Assembly: GCF_026339875.1 (NCBI RefSeq)
Contig: NZ_JAPEPZ010000001.1
Location: 8,122,001 to 8,186,000 of the forward strand
From: Streptomyces sp. NBC_01571
GTDB taxonomy: Bacteria > Actinomycetota > Actinomycetes > Streptomycetales > Streptomycetaceae
DNA length: 64,000 bases
Reading direction: 5' to 3'
Below, in pieces: positions 16,164 to 25,891 of this stretch (the first letter of the stretch is position 1; every line of letters begins with the position of its first letter). The position numbers were made by a program, and so were the translations under genes. Under the pieces are notes generated by a model. The model did not search any database. It worked only from the letters and a program-made list of their open reading frames with translations, and was not told the DNA's origin.

Positions 16164-18560
16164 GTGGGCGGGATCACTCTGGTACAGGACGAACCGGCTG
16201 CCGCACCCCCGCAGCCCGCCGTTCTGGAGGTGATCGGCCCCACCGGCCCCGACCGGCTCGGCCCGCGCCAGGTGCGGCTCGTCTTCCTCGGGCTCATGCT
16301 CGCGCTGCTGCTCGCCGCGCTGGACCAGATGATCGTCGCCACCGCCCTCCCGAAGATCGTCGGTGAGCTGCACGGTCTGGACAGGATGTCCTGGGCGATC
16401 ACCGCCTATCTGCTCACCTCCACCATCGGACTCCCGGTCTACGGCAAGGTCGGCGACCTCTTCGGCCGCAAGGGTGTCTTCCAGTTCGCGATCGCGTTCT
16501 TCGTCATCGGCTCGGCGCTCGCCGGACGCGCGCAGACCATGGACCAGCTGATCGCCTTCCGGGCGGTCCAGGGCGTCGGCGCGGGCGGCCTCATGATCGG
16601 CGTGCAGGCGATCATCGCGGACATCGTGCCGCCCCGGGAACGCGGCCGCTTCATGGGCCTGATCGGCGCCGCGTTCGGCCTCGCCTCGGTCGCCGGGCCC
16701 CTGCTGGGCGGCTACTTCACCGATCACCTCTCCTGGCGCTGGTGCTTCTACGTCAACGTGCCCTTCGGCCTGCTGACGCTGGCCGTCGTCACCGTCGTCC
16801 TGAAACTGCCGAAGCCCGCCCGCCGGGGACGCGTCGACGTGCTCGGGGTGCTGCTGCTCGCCGCCGCCTCGACCTGCCTCGTCCTGCTGACCAGTTGGGG
16901 CGGTACGGAGTACGCCTGGGGTTCCCGGGTGATCCTCGGGCTCGGCGCGGGCGCCCTCGCCACGACCGTCCTGTTCTTCGTCGTCGAGCGCTTCGCCGCC
17001 GAACCCCTCATCCCGCCGCGGCTGTTCAGGGACGGTGTCTTCAACATCACCGCGCTGGTCGGCCTGGTGATCGGCGTCGCCCTCTTCGGAGCGGCCAGCT
17101 ACCTGCCGACGTTCCTGCAGATGGTCGACGGGGCCAGCGCCACCGAGTCGGGGCTGCTCATGCTCCCGATGATGGGCGGCATCGTCGTCGCCTCGGTCGT
17201 CTCCGGCCAGCTCATCAGCCGCACCGGCCGCTACAAGGTCTATCCGTTGCTCGGCGGCGCCCTGTCGGCGCTCGGCATGTGGCTGCTCTCCCGGCTGGAG
17301 GTCGACACACCCCGGCTGACCTACAGCGTCTGGATGGCCGTCCTCGGCGCCGGTATCGGCATGGTGATGCCCGTGCTGGTCCTCGCCGTCCAGAACTCCG
17401 TGCGCCCCGCCGACCTCGGCACCGCGACCAGCGCCAACAACTACTTCCGGCAGATCGGCGGCAGCGTCGGCGCCGCGATCTTCGGCACCCTGTTCGCCAG
17501 CCGGCTCGCGGACGCGCTCGCCGAACGCGTCCCGGCGCGGGCCGGCACCGCCCTCCCGGACCCCGAGTCCCTGACCCCGCAACTCGTCCACGCGATGCCC
17601 GCACCCGTGCGCGACGCCTACATCGCCGCCTACGCGGACGCCATGCCGCGGATCTTCCTCTACCTCGTGCCGGTGCTCGTCCTCGGCCTGTTCATCGCCT
17701 TCTTCCTCAAGGAGAAACCGCTGGTGTCCCACAACGCCCCCACAGCCGACACCGAATCCGTGCCCCTCACCCAGGTCCCCCCGGCCCGCACCACGTACGC
17801 CGCCGGGATCCCGGTCTGCGGCACCGTGCAGCACCCCGACGGAACCGTCGTGCCACGCGCCGCGCTCACCCTCATCGACATCGGCGGACAGCAGATCGGA
17901 CGAGGCGCCAGCGGCGAGGACGGACGGTACGCGCTGTCCACGCCCGGATCGGGGTCGTACGTCCTGATCGCCGCGGCCGGCGGCCACCAGCCGCAGGCCG
18001 TCTCCGTGACGGTCGGGGAGCGCCCCGTGGAACTGGACGTCGTGCTCGGCGGCGCCGGCCGCCTGGCCGGGAGCGTGCTGACCGCGGACGGCACCCCGGT
18101 GCGCGACGCCACCGTCACGCTGACCAACGTCCACGGCGAGGTGGTGGCCACCACCCGCAGCGGACGTGAAGGAGGCTATGTCATCACCGAGTTGGTCGCG
18201 GGCGAGTACACCCTCGCCGGCAGCGCGCCCGCGTTCCGGCCGGCCGCGCTCCCGGTCAGCGTGCAGGCCTCCCGCGAGACCCGCCAGGACGTCGAACTCG
18301 CCGGTGGCGCCGTCCTGCGCGGCACCGTACGGGCGGGCGGCGGACGGCCCGTGGAGGACGCGCGCGTGACACTCCTGGACGCCGCGGGCAACGTCGTGGA
18401 CACCCTCACCACCGGCGCCGACGGCACCTTCCGCTTCGTCGACCTGTCCTCCGGCGAGTACACCGTCATCGCGGCCGGCTACCCGCCGGTGGCCACCGTG
18501 CTCCAAGTGGCCGGCGGGGGACGCACGGAGCGCGATCTGCAGCTCGGCCACGAGGACTGA
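16164..18560 (+). CDS. DHA2/EmrB-type MFS exporter with C-terminal carboxypeptidase-regulatory-like domains
   Basis: A 798-residue protein. Residues about 35-520 are a 14-helix drug:H+ antiporter: motif A-like [33 protein letters not shown] in helix 1 (motif D1), and motif C-like [16 protein letters not shown] in helix 5. From about residue 550 follow three repeats of about 80 residues, each of the form V-x-G-x-V-x-x-x-D-G-x-x-V-x-x-A-x-V-T-L ... G-x-Y-x-I/L/V ... L-x-x-G-x-Y-x-L/V, which are carboxypeptidase-regulatory-like beta sandwiches. The fusion is unusual for an exporter. GTG 16164 is preferred over GTG 16134 because AGGGGA lies 7 bp before it. The substrate is unknown. Confidence 0.9.
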   Translation: MGGITLVQDEPAAAPPQPAVLEVIGPTGPDRLGPRQVRLVFLGLMLALLLAALDQMIVATALPKIVGELHGLDRMSWAITAYLLTSTIGLPVYGKVGDLFGRKGVFQFAIAFFVIGSALAGRAQTMDQLIAFRAVQGVGAGGLMIGVQAIIADIVPPRERGRFMGLIGAAFGLASVAGPLLGGYFTDHLSWRWCFYVNVPFGLLTLAVVTVVLKLPKPARRGRVDVLGVLLLAAASTCLVLLTSWGGTEYAWGSRVILGLGAGALATTVLFFVVERFAAEPLIPPRLFRDGVFNITALVGLVIGVALFGAASYLPTFLQMVDGASATESGLLMLPMMGGIVVASVVSGQLISRTGRYKVYPLLGGALSALGMWLLSRLEVDTPRLTYSVWMAVLGAGIGMVMPVLVLAVQNSVRPADLGTATSANNYFRQIGGSVGAAIFGTLFASRLADALAERVPARAGTALPDPESLTPQLVHAMPAPVRDAYIAAYADAMPRIFLYLVPVLVLGLFIAFFLKEKPLVSHNAPTADTESVPLTQVPPARTTYAAGIPVCGTVQHPDGTVVPRAALTLIDIGGQQIGRGASGEDGRYALSTPGSGSYVLIAAAGGHQPQAVSVTVGERPVELDVVLGGAGRLAGSVLTADGTPVRDATVTLTNVHGEVVATTRSGREGGYVITELVAGEYTLAGSAPAFRPAALPVSVQASRETRQDVELAGGAVLRGTVRAGGGRPVEDARVTLLDAAGNVVDTLTTGADGTFRFVDLSSGEYTVIAAGYPPVATVLQVAGGGRTERDLQLGHED

Positions 18561-18713
18561 CCGGGGCCACCCGCCGCACCGGGGACGGGTGGCGCGCCGA
18601 GCGCCCCCCGGAAAGGTCAATTCCCCTGTTGCCGCACATGGCGGCGGGCCGCAGTCGTACGGTGGTGGGTGCGGCACAGATCTTGCCGAGCCGCGGGGAG
18701 AGGGGCCTGGGCC

Positions 18714-21236
18714 ATGGAGAGCGGCACTTCGCGTGGCACCGAAGTGAGCACACCCCTCGGCCGCACAGCCGGGAACGGCGTGGCGGAGTACGCCGACGCC
18801 GGGCGTGTCCCGCTGGCCGTGGTCGCGGTGGACCGTGACGGCCTCGTGTCCCACTGGAGCACCGGCGCCCGACGTCTGTTCGGCGTGTCCAAGGAGGACG
18901 CGGTGGGCCACCCCGCCGTCGACCTGCTCCCCGTCTCCGGTGTGCTCCCGGAGGAGGACGAGACGGCGCCGTACGGGGCGTACGCGGCGTACGACGGGCT
19001 CGGCCCCGACCTGGAGTCCTCGATCGACGGACGGCTCTCCTACCCGGCCGCCGGGCGCGCCCGGCTCACGGTGCCCGGCCGGGAGCACGAAGCGGACGAC
19101 GGCAGCGGCCGTGCCCGTGTCGACGTGTTGTGGTGGGCGTACCCGCTGGTGGGCCCGGGGCGGGAGCGGCTGCTGGTACTGGCCGCCGACGCGGGCGCGA
19201 TGCGCCACGCCGACGACCGGGTGGCCGTCGAGCGCATAGCACCCGCCTTCGCGCTGCACACCGACTTCCCCGGCGCCGAGGAACTGGCCCGCAGACTGCC
19301 GGAGATCCTGCCCAGCATGAGTGTGGACGAAGGCGCCCGCGTCGTCGCGCAGGTCCTCGAACTCGGTTACCCGGTCATGGAGTTCAGTCAGAACGACCGG
19401 GTGCCCGTCACCCCGGACTGGGGGGTGCCCCGGCGGATCGGGCGCAAGGCCCGCCGCGAGCGGGCCGCCGGGGCCGCGGCGGCCGGCCTGCCGCTCCCGC
19501 GGGACGCACAGGGCGCACGGGACACCGCCGACGCGGAGGACGAGCGCGAGGACCTCGAGTACGTCGCCGTGCGCGAGCGCCTGGAGTTCCTCAACGAGGT
19601 CAGCGGACGCATCGGCACCTCCCTCGACCTGGCGCGGACCGTCCTGGAGGTGAGCCGGGCCGTCGTGCCCCGCTTCACGGACGTGGCGGGCACCTATCTG
19701 CGCGAACAGGTCGTCGCCGGTGAGGGGTTCCCCGACGGGGTGCCCGACACCACCACCATGTGGCACCGCGTCGCCCTCGAGCACACGGACGAGCCGGGCC
19801 GCTGGGACGACGTCGTGCCCGTCGGCGAGGCCATGCCGTTCCCCGCGCACACCCCGTTCTTCCAGTGCATGACCACCGGCGAGCCCGTCCTCGTGCCGCG
19901 CATCAGCGAGCGGATGGGCCACATGATCGCCGCGCAGTTCGAGAAGCGCGACATCCGGCCGCTCATCACCGACCGTTCCATGCTGGTCGTGCCCCTGAAG
20001 GCCCGCAACGTGGTGCTCGGCTTCATGGTCCTGCTGCGTCACCCGGAGCGTGTCGAGTTCAACGACATGGACCGGGCCACCGGCGCCGAACTCGCCGCCA
20101 GGGCCGGGCTCGTGCTCGACAACGCCCGTATGTACACGTACCAGGAGAGCGTCGCCGAGACCCTCCAGGACAGCATGCTGCCGCAGATAGCGCCCCGCAT
20201 GGCCGGCTGTGACATCGCCACCCGCTATCTGCCCGGCACGCTCCTCGGCCGCGTCGGCGGTGACTGGTTCGACTCGGTGAAGCTGCCCGGCTCCCGTACC
20301 GCCCTCGTCGTCGGCGACGTGATGGGACACGGCCTCAACTCGGCAGCGATGATGGGTCAGTTGCGCACCGCCGTGCAGACCATGGCGGCGCTCGACCTGC
20401 CGCCCGCCCAACTCCTGCGCAACCTCGACGACCTGGCCCAGCGGCTCGGCGAGCACTACCTCGCGACCTGCCTGTACGCGATCTACGACCCCATCGCCGG
20501 CGAGCTGCACATCGCCAACGCGGGCCACATCCCGCCCGTCCTGGTCCGCGCCGAGAACGGCCACAGCGATCTGCTCGACCTGCCGACCGGCGCGCCCATC
20601 GGGGTCGGCGGTGTCCCCTTCGAGGCGGTGCGCGTACCGGTGGCGCCCGGCGACCGGCTCGTGATGTGCACCGACGGCCTGGTCGAGGTGCGCGGCGAGG
20701 ACATCGGTGTCGGCCTCGCCACGCTCTGCGAGTCCGCCGCCCACCCGGCCGCGTCCATGGACGACGCCTGCGACACGATCATCCGGGCCCTCAACACCCG
20801 CGGCGGACGCAAGGACGACGTGGCCCTGCTGATGGCCCGGCTCAACGGCATCGAACCCGAGGACATCGCCGAATGGCGGCTCGCGTCCGATCCGGCGGAG
20901 GCGGGCCGGGCCCGCGCCGCCGTTCGCGAGCAGCTGCACGACTGGGGGCTGTCCCGGCTGGCCGACCCCGCCGAGCTGATGGCCGGCGAGCTGGTGGCGA
21001 ACGCCGTACGGCATGCGCACGGCCACCGGGTCGGACTGCGCCTCGTGCGCGGCGACACCCTGCTGTGCGAGGTGGCCGACGACGACCACACCCTGCCGAC
21101 GCTGCGCAGCGCGGGCCGCGACGACGAGTCCGGACGCGGTCTGCGCGTCGTCAGCACGCTGGCCCGCGAGTGGGGCACGAGCCGCACCAGCGGCGGCAAG
21201 ACCGTGTGGTTCGAACTGACACTGCCGCGGCGCTGA
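18714..21236 (+). CDS. PAS-GAF-SpoIIE (PP2C) phosphatase with C-terminal HATPase anti-sigma-like domain
   Basis: An 840-residue multi-domain signalling protein. N-terminal PAS (about 25-160; VPLAVVAVDRDGLVSHWSTGARRLFG), a GAF domain (about 295-465; FLNEVSGRIGTSLDLARTVLEVSRAVVPRF), a PP2C/SpoIIE phosphatase (about 480-700) with metal motifs GGDWFDSV, VVGDVMGHG and CTDGLVEVRG, and an HATPase_c kinase-like domain (about 715-840) with ELVANAVRHA and GRGLRVV. Such proteins in Streptomyces dephosphorylate anti-anti-sigma factors and carry their own RsbW-like domain, so it may control a SigB/F-type sigma. ATG 18714 follows GGGGAGAGGGG. No such sigma is adjacent, but one is encoded at 40715. Confidence 0.94.
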   Translation: MESGTSRGTEVSTPLGRTAGNGVAEYADAGRVPLAVVAVDRDGLVSHWSTGARRLFGVSKEDAVGHPAVDLLPVSGVLPEEDETAPYGAYAAYDGLGPDLESSIDGRLSYPAAGRARLTVPGREHEADDGSGRARVDVLWWAYPLVGPGRERLLVLAADAGAMRHADDRVAVERIAPAFALHTDFPGAEELARRLPEILPSMSVDEGARVVAQVLELGYPVMEFSQNDRVPVTPDWGVPRRIGRKARRERAAGAAAAGLPLPRDAQGARDTADAEDEREDLEYVAVRERLEFLNEVSGRIGTSLDLARTVLEVSRAVVPRFTDVAGTYLREQVVAGEGFPDGVPDTTTMWHRVALEHTDEPGRWDDVVPVGEAMPFPAHTPFFQCMTTGEPVLVPRISERMGHMIAAQFEKRDIRPLITDRSMLVVPLKARNVVLGFMVLLRHPERVEFNDMDRATGAELAARAGLVLDNARMYTYQESVAETLQDSMLPQIAPRMAGCDIATRYLPGTLLGRVGGDWFDSVKLPGSRTALVVGDVMGHGLNSAAMMGQLRTAVQTMAALDLPPAQLLRNLDDLAQRLGEHYLATCLYAIYDPIAGELHIANAGHIPPVLVRAENGHSDLLDLPTGAPIGVGGVPFEAVRVPVAPGDRLVMCTDGLVEVRGEDIGVGLATLCESAAHPAASMDDACDTIIRALNTRGGRKDDVALLMARLNGIEPEDIAEWRLASDPAEAGRARAAVREQLHDWGLSRLADPAELMAGELVANAVRHAHGHRVGLRLVRGDTLLCEVADDDHTLPTLRSAGRDDESGRGLRVVSTLAREWGTSRTSGGKTVWFELTLPRR

Positions 21237-21429
21237 CACACTCCCGCCGCTCCCGTGCACACTCCCGGGCTGAGGGGGCTCCCGGGGGCGCAGGGGGCGC
21301 GCGACGGCGTAGACGGACCGAAATGGCCGGTGAAGGAATGCGCCGTACACTTGTCGCCGCACTCCAGGCGCGATAGACCGATCTCGCCCGTCATGCTCGG
21401 CGGGCGGCGGCGCTACCTGGGGAGCGGGC

Positions 21430-22158
21430 ATGAGCGTGACAGGTCGGTACAGGGGAGCCTGGGAGGGCTTCTGGCGCGAGGCCCCCGACGAGCAGGGAGC
21501 CGTCTTCTGGGATGCGGAGCCCGCCCTGACCGCGGGCGTCCATCTCGCTCTCTTCGAACCGTACGTGACGTTCCACGGGCTGCCTCTCGTCGACCTGGGT
21601 TGCGGCAACGGCACCCAGACCCGGTTCCTCGCCGACCGCTTCCCGCACGTCGTCGGCGCCGACCTCTCGGCCGCGGCGCTCGACCACGCCCGCCATGCCG
21701 ACGCCGCCGGGCAGGCGACGTACCGGCTGCTCGACGCGTCGGAGAAGAGCGAGGTGCAGCACCTGCACGCGGAGCTCGGCGACGCCAACGTCTATGTGCG
21801 AGGCGTGCTCCACCAGTGCGAACCGGACGACCGCCAGCCGCTGGTGGACGGCATCGCCACTCTGCTGGGGGAGCGGGGCCGGGTGTTCCTCGTCGAACTC
21901 TCCGAGGCCGCCCGCCCCGTCCTGATGGGACTGGCGCAGGGCTCCGACGGCCCTCCCGCGAAGCTGGCACCCGTCTTCCGGCACGGCATCGCCCCCGGCG
22001 AGATCTCCGACGAATCCGTCCCCGACCACCTCGGCGCGGCCGGCCTCACCGTCCTCGCGAGCGGTGAACTCCCGCTCGTCACGTCGGAGTACACCGCGCT
22101 CGGTACCCGGATCGAGCTGCCCTCGAAGTGGCTGGTGGCGGGCCGTACCGCAGGCTGA
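21430..22158 (+). CDS. SAM-dependent class I methyltransferase
   Basis: A 242-residue methyltransferase with SAM motif I VDLGCGNGTQTRFLADRF (about residues 55-70), motif II acid in VVGADLS and a post-motif segment VYVRGVLHQCEPDDRQPLVDGI. The N-terminus GAWEGFWREAPDEQGAVFWDAEP resembles methyltransferases acting on small molecules. The substrate is unknown. The gene follows the SpoIIE phosphatase gene by about 190 bp and has its own ribosome site. A strong palindromic hairpin follows the stop, so transcription likely ends there. Confidence 0.88.
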   Translation: MSVTGRYRGAWEGFWREAPDEQGAVFWDAEPALTAGVHLALFEPYVTFHGLPLVDLGCGNGTQTRFLADRFPHVVGADLSAAALDHARHADAAGQATYRLLDASEKSEVQHLHAELGDANVYVRGVLHQCEPDDRQPLVDGIATLLGERGRVFLVELSEAARPVLMGLAQGSDGPPAKLAPVFRHGIAPGEISDESVPDHLGAAGLTVLASGELPLVTSEYTALGTRIELPSKWLVAGRTAG

Positions 22159-22168
22159 GCCGTGGCAC

Positions 22169-22206
22169 GGGTACGGCGTCACCGGCCGGCCGGTGACGCC
22201 GTACCC
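22169..22206. terminator. Perfect 38-bp palindromic hairpin (terminator-like)
   Basis: The left arm 22169-22187 (GGGTACGGCGTCACCGGCC) is exactly complementary to the right arm 22188-22206, with no loop beyond the central bases. It starts 11 bp after the methyltransferase stop and faces the convergent secreted-protein gene, so it could terminate from either side. There is no U-tract, which is usual in Streptomyces. Confidence 0.75.
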
Positions 22207-22370
22207 CTCTCAGTGGCCCTGGTCGAAGGCGCGATGGCCTCGGCCGACGGCCTTGCTCGACGGCCTCACGCACGCGCCGCGCCACGGCCCCGCGCAACGA
22301 TCACCGTCAACGGTGTTCGCTGACGTCGTTCGCCGAGATCGTCGCCAACGGCCTTGTGAGGTTGCCTTGT

Positions 22371-23072
22371 TCAGTGGCCGGGCCAGCCGTCCATGTGGCG
22401 GTGCACCGCCACGGCCGGCTGGTCCGCGGCCTTGGGTGCGTTGGCCACCGCGTCGTGCAGGACTCCGGTGACCTCGGCGGCCAGCGCGTCGACCTTCGTC
22501 TTGAGGTCGACGGCCGGGATACCGGAGCGGCTCAGGGCGTCGAGCCTGCGGTGGATGTCGTCGAGCCGGCTCTTCGTCGCACGGTCCAGAGTGATCGGAC
22601 GGGCGGTGGAGACCACGAACTGGTAGGCACCGGCCAGGGTCTGGCATCCGTCACAGTGCTGGTTCGCCGCGTCGCTGAGGTTCACCGCGTTCAGGTGCGT
22701 GTGCTGGCCCGCGAGGGTGACGATCTGGAAGGACAGGGCCACCGACCGGCAGTGCGCGTCGACCGAGCAGCCGACGGAGACCGCGTTGGCCTGGTTGCGG
22801 ATGCCCGCGGAGGCCACCGTGCCGAACTGCCGAACGGTGAAGGAGTCCTTGACCTGGGTCGGATGGGCCCGGTCGGCGTGGCTGAAGGTGTGGTCCTCGG
22901 CGACGGCGGCGTTACGGCCCATGGTGCCCGCCGCGGCCGTGGCGGCCTGAGCCGGTACGGCGGTGGCGATACCGGCCGCGCCGGCCGCGAACAGGCCTAT
23001 GCGCATGGCCTTCCGGCCGAGGGACTTGCCGACGGGATTCGGCTTTCGATGGGCGTTGGCGTGTGTGCTCAC
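22371..23072 (-). CDS. Secreted four-cysteine protein of the M50-peptide locus
   Basis: A 233-residue exported protein that I do not recognise. The signal peptide covers about residues 1-45 (RKAMRIGLFAAGAAGIATAVPAQA, Ala-x-Ala end). The mature part has two closely spaced Cys pairs, VGCSVDAHCRS and HCDGCQT, which probably form disulfides. It is otherwise Ala/Val/Ser/His-rich with a helical C-terminal third (LDDIHRRLDALSRSG...VDLKTKVDALAAEV). GTG 23072 follows GGAGAA. It begins 37 bp downstream of the M50 protease gene and is surely co-transcribed. Possible roles are substrate, chaperone or immunity component of that locus; none can be proved from sequence. Confidence 0.85.
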   Translation of the reverse strand: MSTHANAHRKPNPVGKSLGRKAMRIGLFAAGAAGIATAVPAQAATAAAGTMGRNAAVAEDHTFSHADRAHPTQVKDSFTVRQFGTVASAGIRNQANAVSVGCSVDAHCRSVALSFQIVTLAGQHTHLNAVNLSDAANQHCDGCQTLAGAYQFVVSTARPITLDRATKSRLDDIHRRLDALSRSGIPAVDLKTKVDALAAEVTGVLHDAVANAPKAADQPAVAVHRHMDGWPGH

Positions 23073-23109
23073 ATGGTTCTCCTGTGGTGTCGGTGCAGGG
23101 TGCGGCCGG

Positions 23110-25026
23110 TCACGGTGTGGCCGGGGGCGGTTCGCCGGTCGCGCTCGGGCTGTCGGTCGGGGCGGGCGGATCCGAGGTGGGAGCCGTCGAGGTCGGTGGC
23201 TCGGACGGCGACGGCTCGGCGGGTCCCTCGGAAGGACCGGTGGGCGAACCCGCCGGGGCCGAACCCGTCGTGTTCTGGCCTCCGCCGGGCTCGGCCGGCT
23301 TCTTGGACGGGCCCGCGCTGGGCGACGCGGAGGCCCCGGCGTCCGCGCTGGGCGAGGCCGAGGCACTCGCCGAGGCGGTGCCCGAGGCGCCGGGGGACGC
23401 GGCGCCGGACGCCGGGACCGCTGAGGAGCCGGACGGGGACGCCTGCGGTCCGGGTGCGGACGCGTGCCGGGCGGGCGGCTCCGCCGTGGAGACGCCGGGC
23501 TGGAGGATCGGGGCGATCGGCGGCCGCTTGGGCAGCGGCTCGGGCGTCACGCCGGAGACCCACGCGTAGCTCAGCGTGCCCAGGCCGACCAGGGCCAGCG
23601 CGCACAGCGCCACTCTCAGCCGCGGCTTGCCGTCGGTCGAGCGCTTGGCCGCGCGGAAGACCCGGCCGCCCATCTTGACCGACAGGTAGACCACACCGGC
23701 CATCGGGCACAGCAGCATGAAACAGCCGACCACACCGATCAGCCCCGCGGCGATCTCGCCGTTGACGAAGGCGTCGCCCGTGCCCACGACCTGCGCGCTG
23801 AGCGAGCGGACCATCGTGGCGACGATCCGCGGCAGGTTCCACAGCGCGTACCCGAGTTCACCGATCAGCAGCGGCACCATCGTGAGGACCCACGTGGTGA
23901 TGATGGTGCGGGAGGACTTCTTCAGCCCGACGACCTCGGCACGCGCCGCCTTGCCGCGCCGTCCGGGCACCGTGCTGAGCAGGATCGGTTTGATCTTGCC
24001 GTAGAGATCCGGGACGCCGGCCAGGTCGCCGAGGATGTAGTAGCCGTCCAGGCGGACGGCCGGCATCAGCTGCTCCAGGATCTCGAAGTGCCCGAGATAC
24101 ACGGTGGCCAGGAAGAACTGCTGGCCGGTGGCGAAGTACGCGGCCGTCATGCCGAGCATGAAGACGAGGTTGAAGTACACCCCGCCCAGGTCGGTGCGGA
24201 GCCGTCCGGCCCGTCCGATCCGGTAGATGTCCGTGACGTCCGTGTACATGGACGGCCAGATCAGGAAGAGCCCGCAGCCGATGCACCCCGGTCGGGCGCC
24301 TCCGTATCTGCAGGCCGAGGCGTGACCGAACTCGTGGAAGACGAGCGAGGCCACGGTGAGGCCGAACACGACGAGCATCAGCACCGGCTGGTCGAGGACC
24401 TGCAGCACGGGTTCGACCGCGCCGAAGAAGCCGAACAGCCAGACGTCCATGGCCACGGCCGCCGCCAGCATCAGCACGACCACCGTGGGGCGGTGCAGCC
24501 AGGCCAGCGAGCGGGCGATCCGGCCCGCCCGGCGCTCGTTGAAGATGATCCGGTGCCCCTTCAGGGCGAGCAGCAGATCGGACCGCGGCGCGGTGATCTC
24601 CTCCTCGTCCTGTCCCTCCGGCACCGTGACGCCCAGCGGGTCGAGTTTCTCCTCGACCAGGTAGCGCACGTTCTCCGCGCTGAGTTCCCGCCCGTAACGG
24701 GCGCTCACCCGGTGCGAGATGGTCTCGATGTCGTGTACGCCGTCGATCGCGGAGGCGACCAGGTACAGCAGCCGGGACAGCTGCACGACCTGGCCGTCTC
24801 CGCGGCGCGCGATGTACTTCGGGTCGGTGAAGCCCGACCCCTGATACTCCCCGTGCAGTTTGAGCCCGGAGCTGAGTCGGGGTACCGGCAGTACCTCGAC
24901 GCCGAGGCCGACGACCGGCAGCGTCCCCGTGGCGAACTGCTCGTAGGTGACCGGGATTCCTCCCGGCCCCGGCACCGGCGACCCGGTGTCGTACAGCAAC
25001 GCGGGCCCGTCCCCCAGTGCCGTCAT
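23110..25026 (-). CDS. Membrane M50-type zinc metalloprotease with N-terminal PqqD-like segment
   Basis: A 638-residue polytopic protein of the 'putative peptide zinc metalloprotease' group. The zinc site is HEFGHA (His231, Glu232, His235) in a membrane helix; a third ligand is likely Asp327 in RLDGYYILGD. Residues about 75-150 (GQVVQLSRLLYLVASAIDG ... ELSAENVRYLVEEKLDPLG) match the winged-helix layout of PqqD/RRE peptide-binding domains. The last about 120 residues are a Pro/Ser/Ala tail outside the membrane. ATG 25026 is chosen for the GAAGGA site. It lies directly downstream of two small-peptide genes and upstream of a secreted-protein gene, so it probably processes or exports those peptides. 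Confidence 0.87.
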   Translation of the reverse strand: MTALGDGPALLYDTGSPVPGPGGIPVTYEQFATGTLPVVGLGVEVLPVPRLSSGLKLHGEYQGSGFTDPKYIARRGDGQVVQLSRLLYLVASAIDGVHDIETISHRVSARYGRELSAENVRYLVEEKLDPLGVTVPEGQDEEEITAPRSDLLLALKGHRIIFNERRAGRIARSLAWLHRPTVVVLMLAAAVAMDVWLFGFFGAVEPVLQVLDQPVLMLVVFGLTVASLVFHEFGHASACRYGGARPGCIGCGLFLIWPSMYTDVTDIYRIGRAGRLRTDLGGVYFNLVFMLGMTAAYFATGQQFFLATVYLGHFEILEQLMPAVRLDGYYILGDLAGVPDLYGKIKPILLSTVPGRRGKAARAEVVGLKKSSRTIITTWVLTMVPLLIGELGYALWNLPRIVATMVRSLSAQVVGTGDAFVNGEIAAGLIGVVGCFMLLCPMAGVVYLSVKMGGRVFRAAKRSTDGKPRLRVALCALALVGLGTLSYAWVSGVTPEPLPKRPPIAPILQPGVSTAEPPARHASAPGPQASPSGSSAVPASGAASPGASGTASASASASPSADAGASASPSAGPSKKPAEPGGGQNTTGSAPAGSPTGPSEGPAEPSPSEPPTSTAPTSDPPAPTDSPSATGEPPPATP

Positions 25027-25104
25027 GTGTGGTCCTTCCCCCCCCAAGGGCGGACCGCGCCCGCCCCGGGCGCGGTCCGCCGAACAGCCGTTGCGCGGCG
25101 GGTG

Positions 25105-25323
25105 TTACTGCGAGACGTTGATCGCCTGGCTGGCGCTGGACTCGGCCACCGACCAGCTGGAGTGGTCGTTGAGCGCGGCCGACTCGTTGTGGGCGCTGAT
25201 GTTGGCTACGTGCTTGGTCACGTTGGTGGTGCGGCCGAAGCTGAACTTCAGGCGTCCGAGGGCCTCGCGACCGGGGAGCAGCTCGGCGGACTCGGACTGC
25301 AGCTCGTTCATGTCCATGCTCAT
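25105..25323 (-). CDS. Small peptide, candidate precursor (copy A, 72 aa)
   Basis: A 72-residue peptide without cysteine and of no family I recognise. It has a charged N-terminal part with the leader-like stretch SAELLPGREALGRLKFSFG, then an Asn/Ser/Thr/His-rich part running TTNVTKHVANISAHNES and ending SSASQAINVSQ. No signal peptide. ATG 25323 follows AAAGGA. It is separated by 78 bp from the M50 protease gene, whose PqqD-like segment is a plausible reader of the leader. A second copy lies just upstream. It could be a RiPP-type precursor or a secreted structural or signalling peptide. No lanthionine, radical SAM or cyclodehydratase enzyme is adjacent. Confidence 0.8.
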   Translation of the reverse strand: MSMDMNELQSESAELLPGREALGRLKFSFGRTTNVTKHVANISAHNESAALNDHSSWSVAESSASQAINVSQ

Positions 25324-25445
25324 GGGATGTCCTTTCGGGACGTGGTTCGTTGATGTGGTCGTGCTGGTGACGCGAAGACGGACGCGGGCGTGGCGTCCGG
25401 TACCGCGGAGGTGGGCAGGGACGCATGCGGGCGTCCCGTGCCGGA

Positions 25446-25661
25446 CTACTGCGAGACGTTGATGGCCTGGGCGGCGCTGGACGACGCGGCCGACCAGCTG
25501 GAGTGGTCGTTGAGCGCGGCCGACTCGTTGTGGGCGCTGATGTTGGCGACGTGCTTGGTCACGTTGGTGGTGCGGCCGAAGCTGAACTTCAGGCGTCCGA
25601 GGGCCTCGCGACCGGGCAGCAGCTCGGCGGACTCGGTGTCGAGTTCACGGTTGTCCATCAT
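25446..25661 (-). CDS. Small peptide, candidate precursor (copy B, 71 aa)
   Basis: A 71-residue paralogue of copy A. Only the first dozen residues (MMDNRELDTE) and the segment before the C-terminus (AASSSAAQA instead of VAESSASQA) differ; a central run of 47 residues is identical and the end INVSQ is kept. At DNA level that central run differs at only two positions, both synonymous, so the duplication is recent or kept uniform by gene conversion. ATG 25661 (or 25658) follows GAGGGGGA. It is the promoter-proximal gene of the locus, next to an inverted repeat and the divergent XRE regulator. Confidence 0.8.
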   Translation of the reverse strand: MMDNRELDTESAELLPGREALGRLKFSFGRTTNVTKHVANISAHNESAALNDHSSWSAASSSAAQAINVSQ

Positions 25662-25724
25662 GATCAATTCCCCCTCAGGGATAGACATTTCCGATCGAAC
25701 GAAGGCAGGTTCCCCCCAAACTTC

Positions 25725-25763
25725 GTCCAATCTTGTCGGACGTTCTGTCCAACGAGATTGGAC
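25725..25763. promoter_or_regulatory. Inverted repeat between the peptide genes and the XRE regulator
   Basis: GTCCAATCT at 25725-25733 and AGATTGGAC at 25755-25763 are perfect complements 21 bp apart, with further GTC-rich half sites between them. The stretch 25680-25770 is AT-richer than its surroundings. It looks like an operator or promoter for the peptide genes, read leftward, possibly bound by the divergent XRE protein. Confidence 0.5.
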
Positions 25764-25891
25764 AGTAGTGGCCCCGGAGCTCGCCGCGCAAGCGGTTCGG
25801 GGAAAGACTTCTGGGGCCTGAGCGAAGCCCCACGTAGAATCGATCCCGCTTGGAAGAGTTCCGCCCGGCGGCGAGCAGGAAGTGACCATCG

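Noticed and set aside
16047..21788. A 1913-residue open frame on the minus strand
   Set aside because: It is antisense to the MFS, SpoIIE and methyltransferase genes. It is kept open by GC-biased codons, has no family motif and is Gly/His/Arg-rich as expected of an antisense frame.
25105..25661. Lanthipeptide or sactipeptide precursors
   Set aside because: Neither peptide contains cysteine and no LanM/LanKC or radical SAM enzyme lies near, so a thioether RiPP is excluded.
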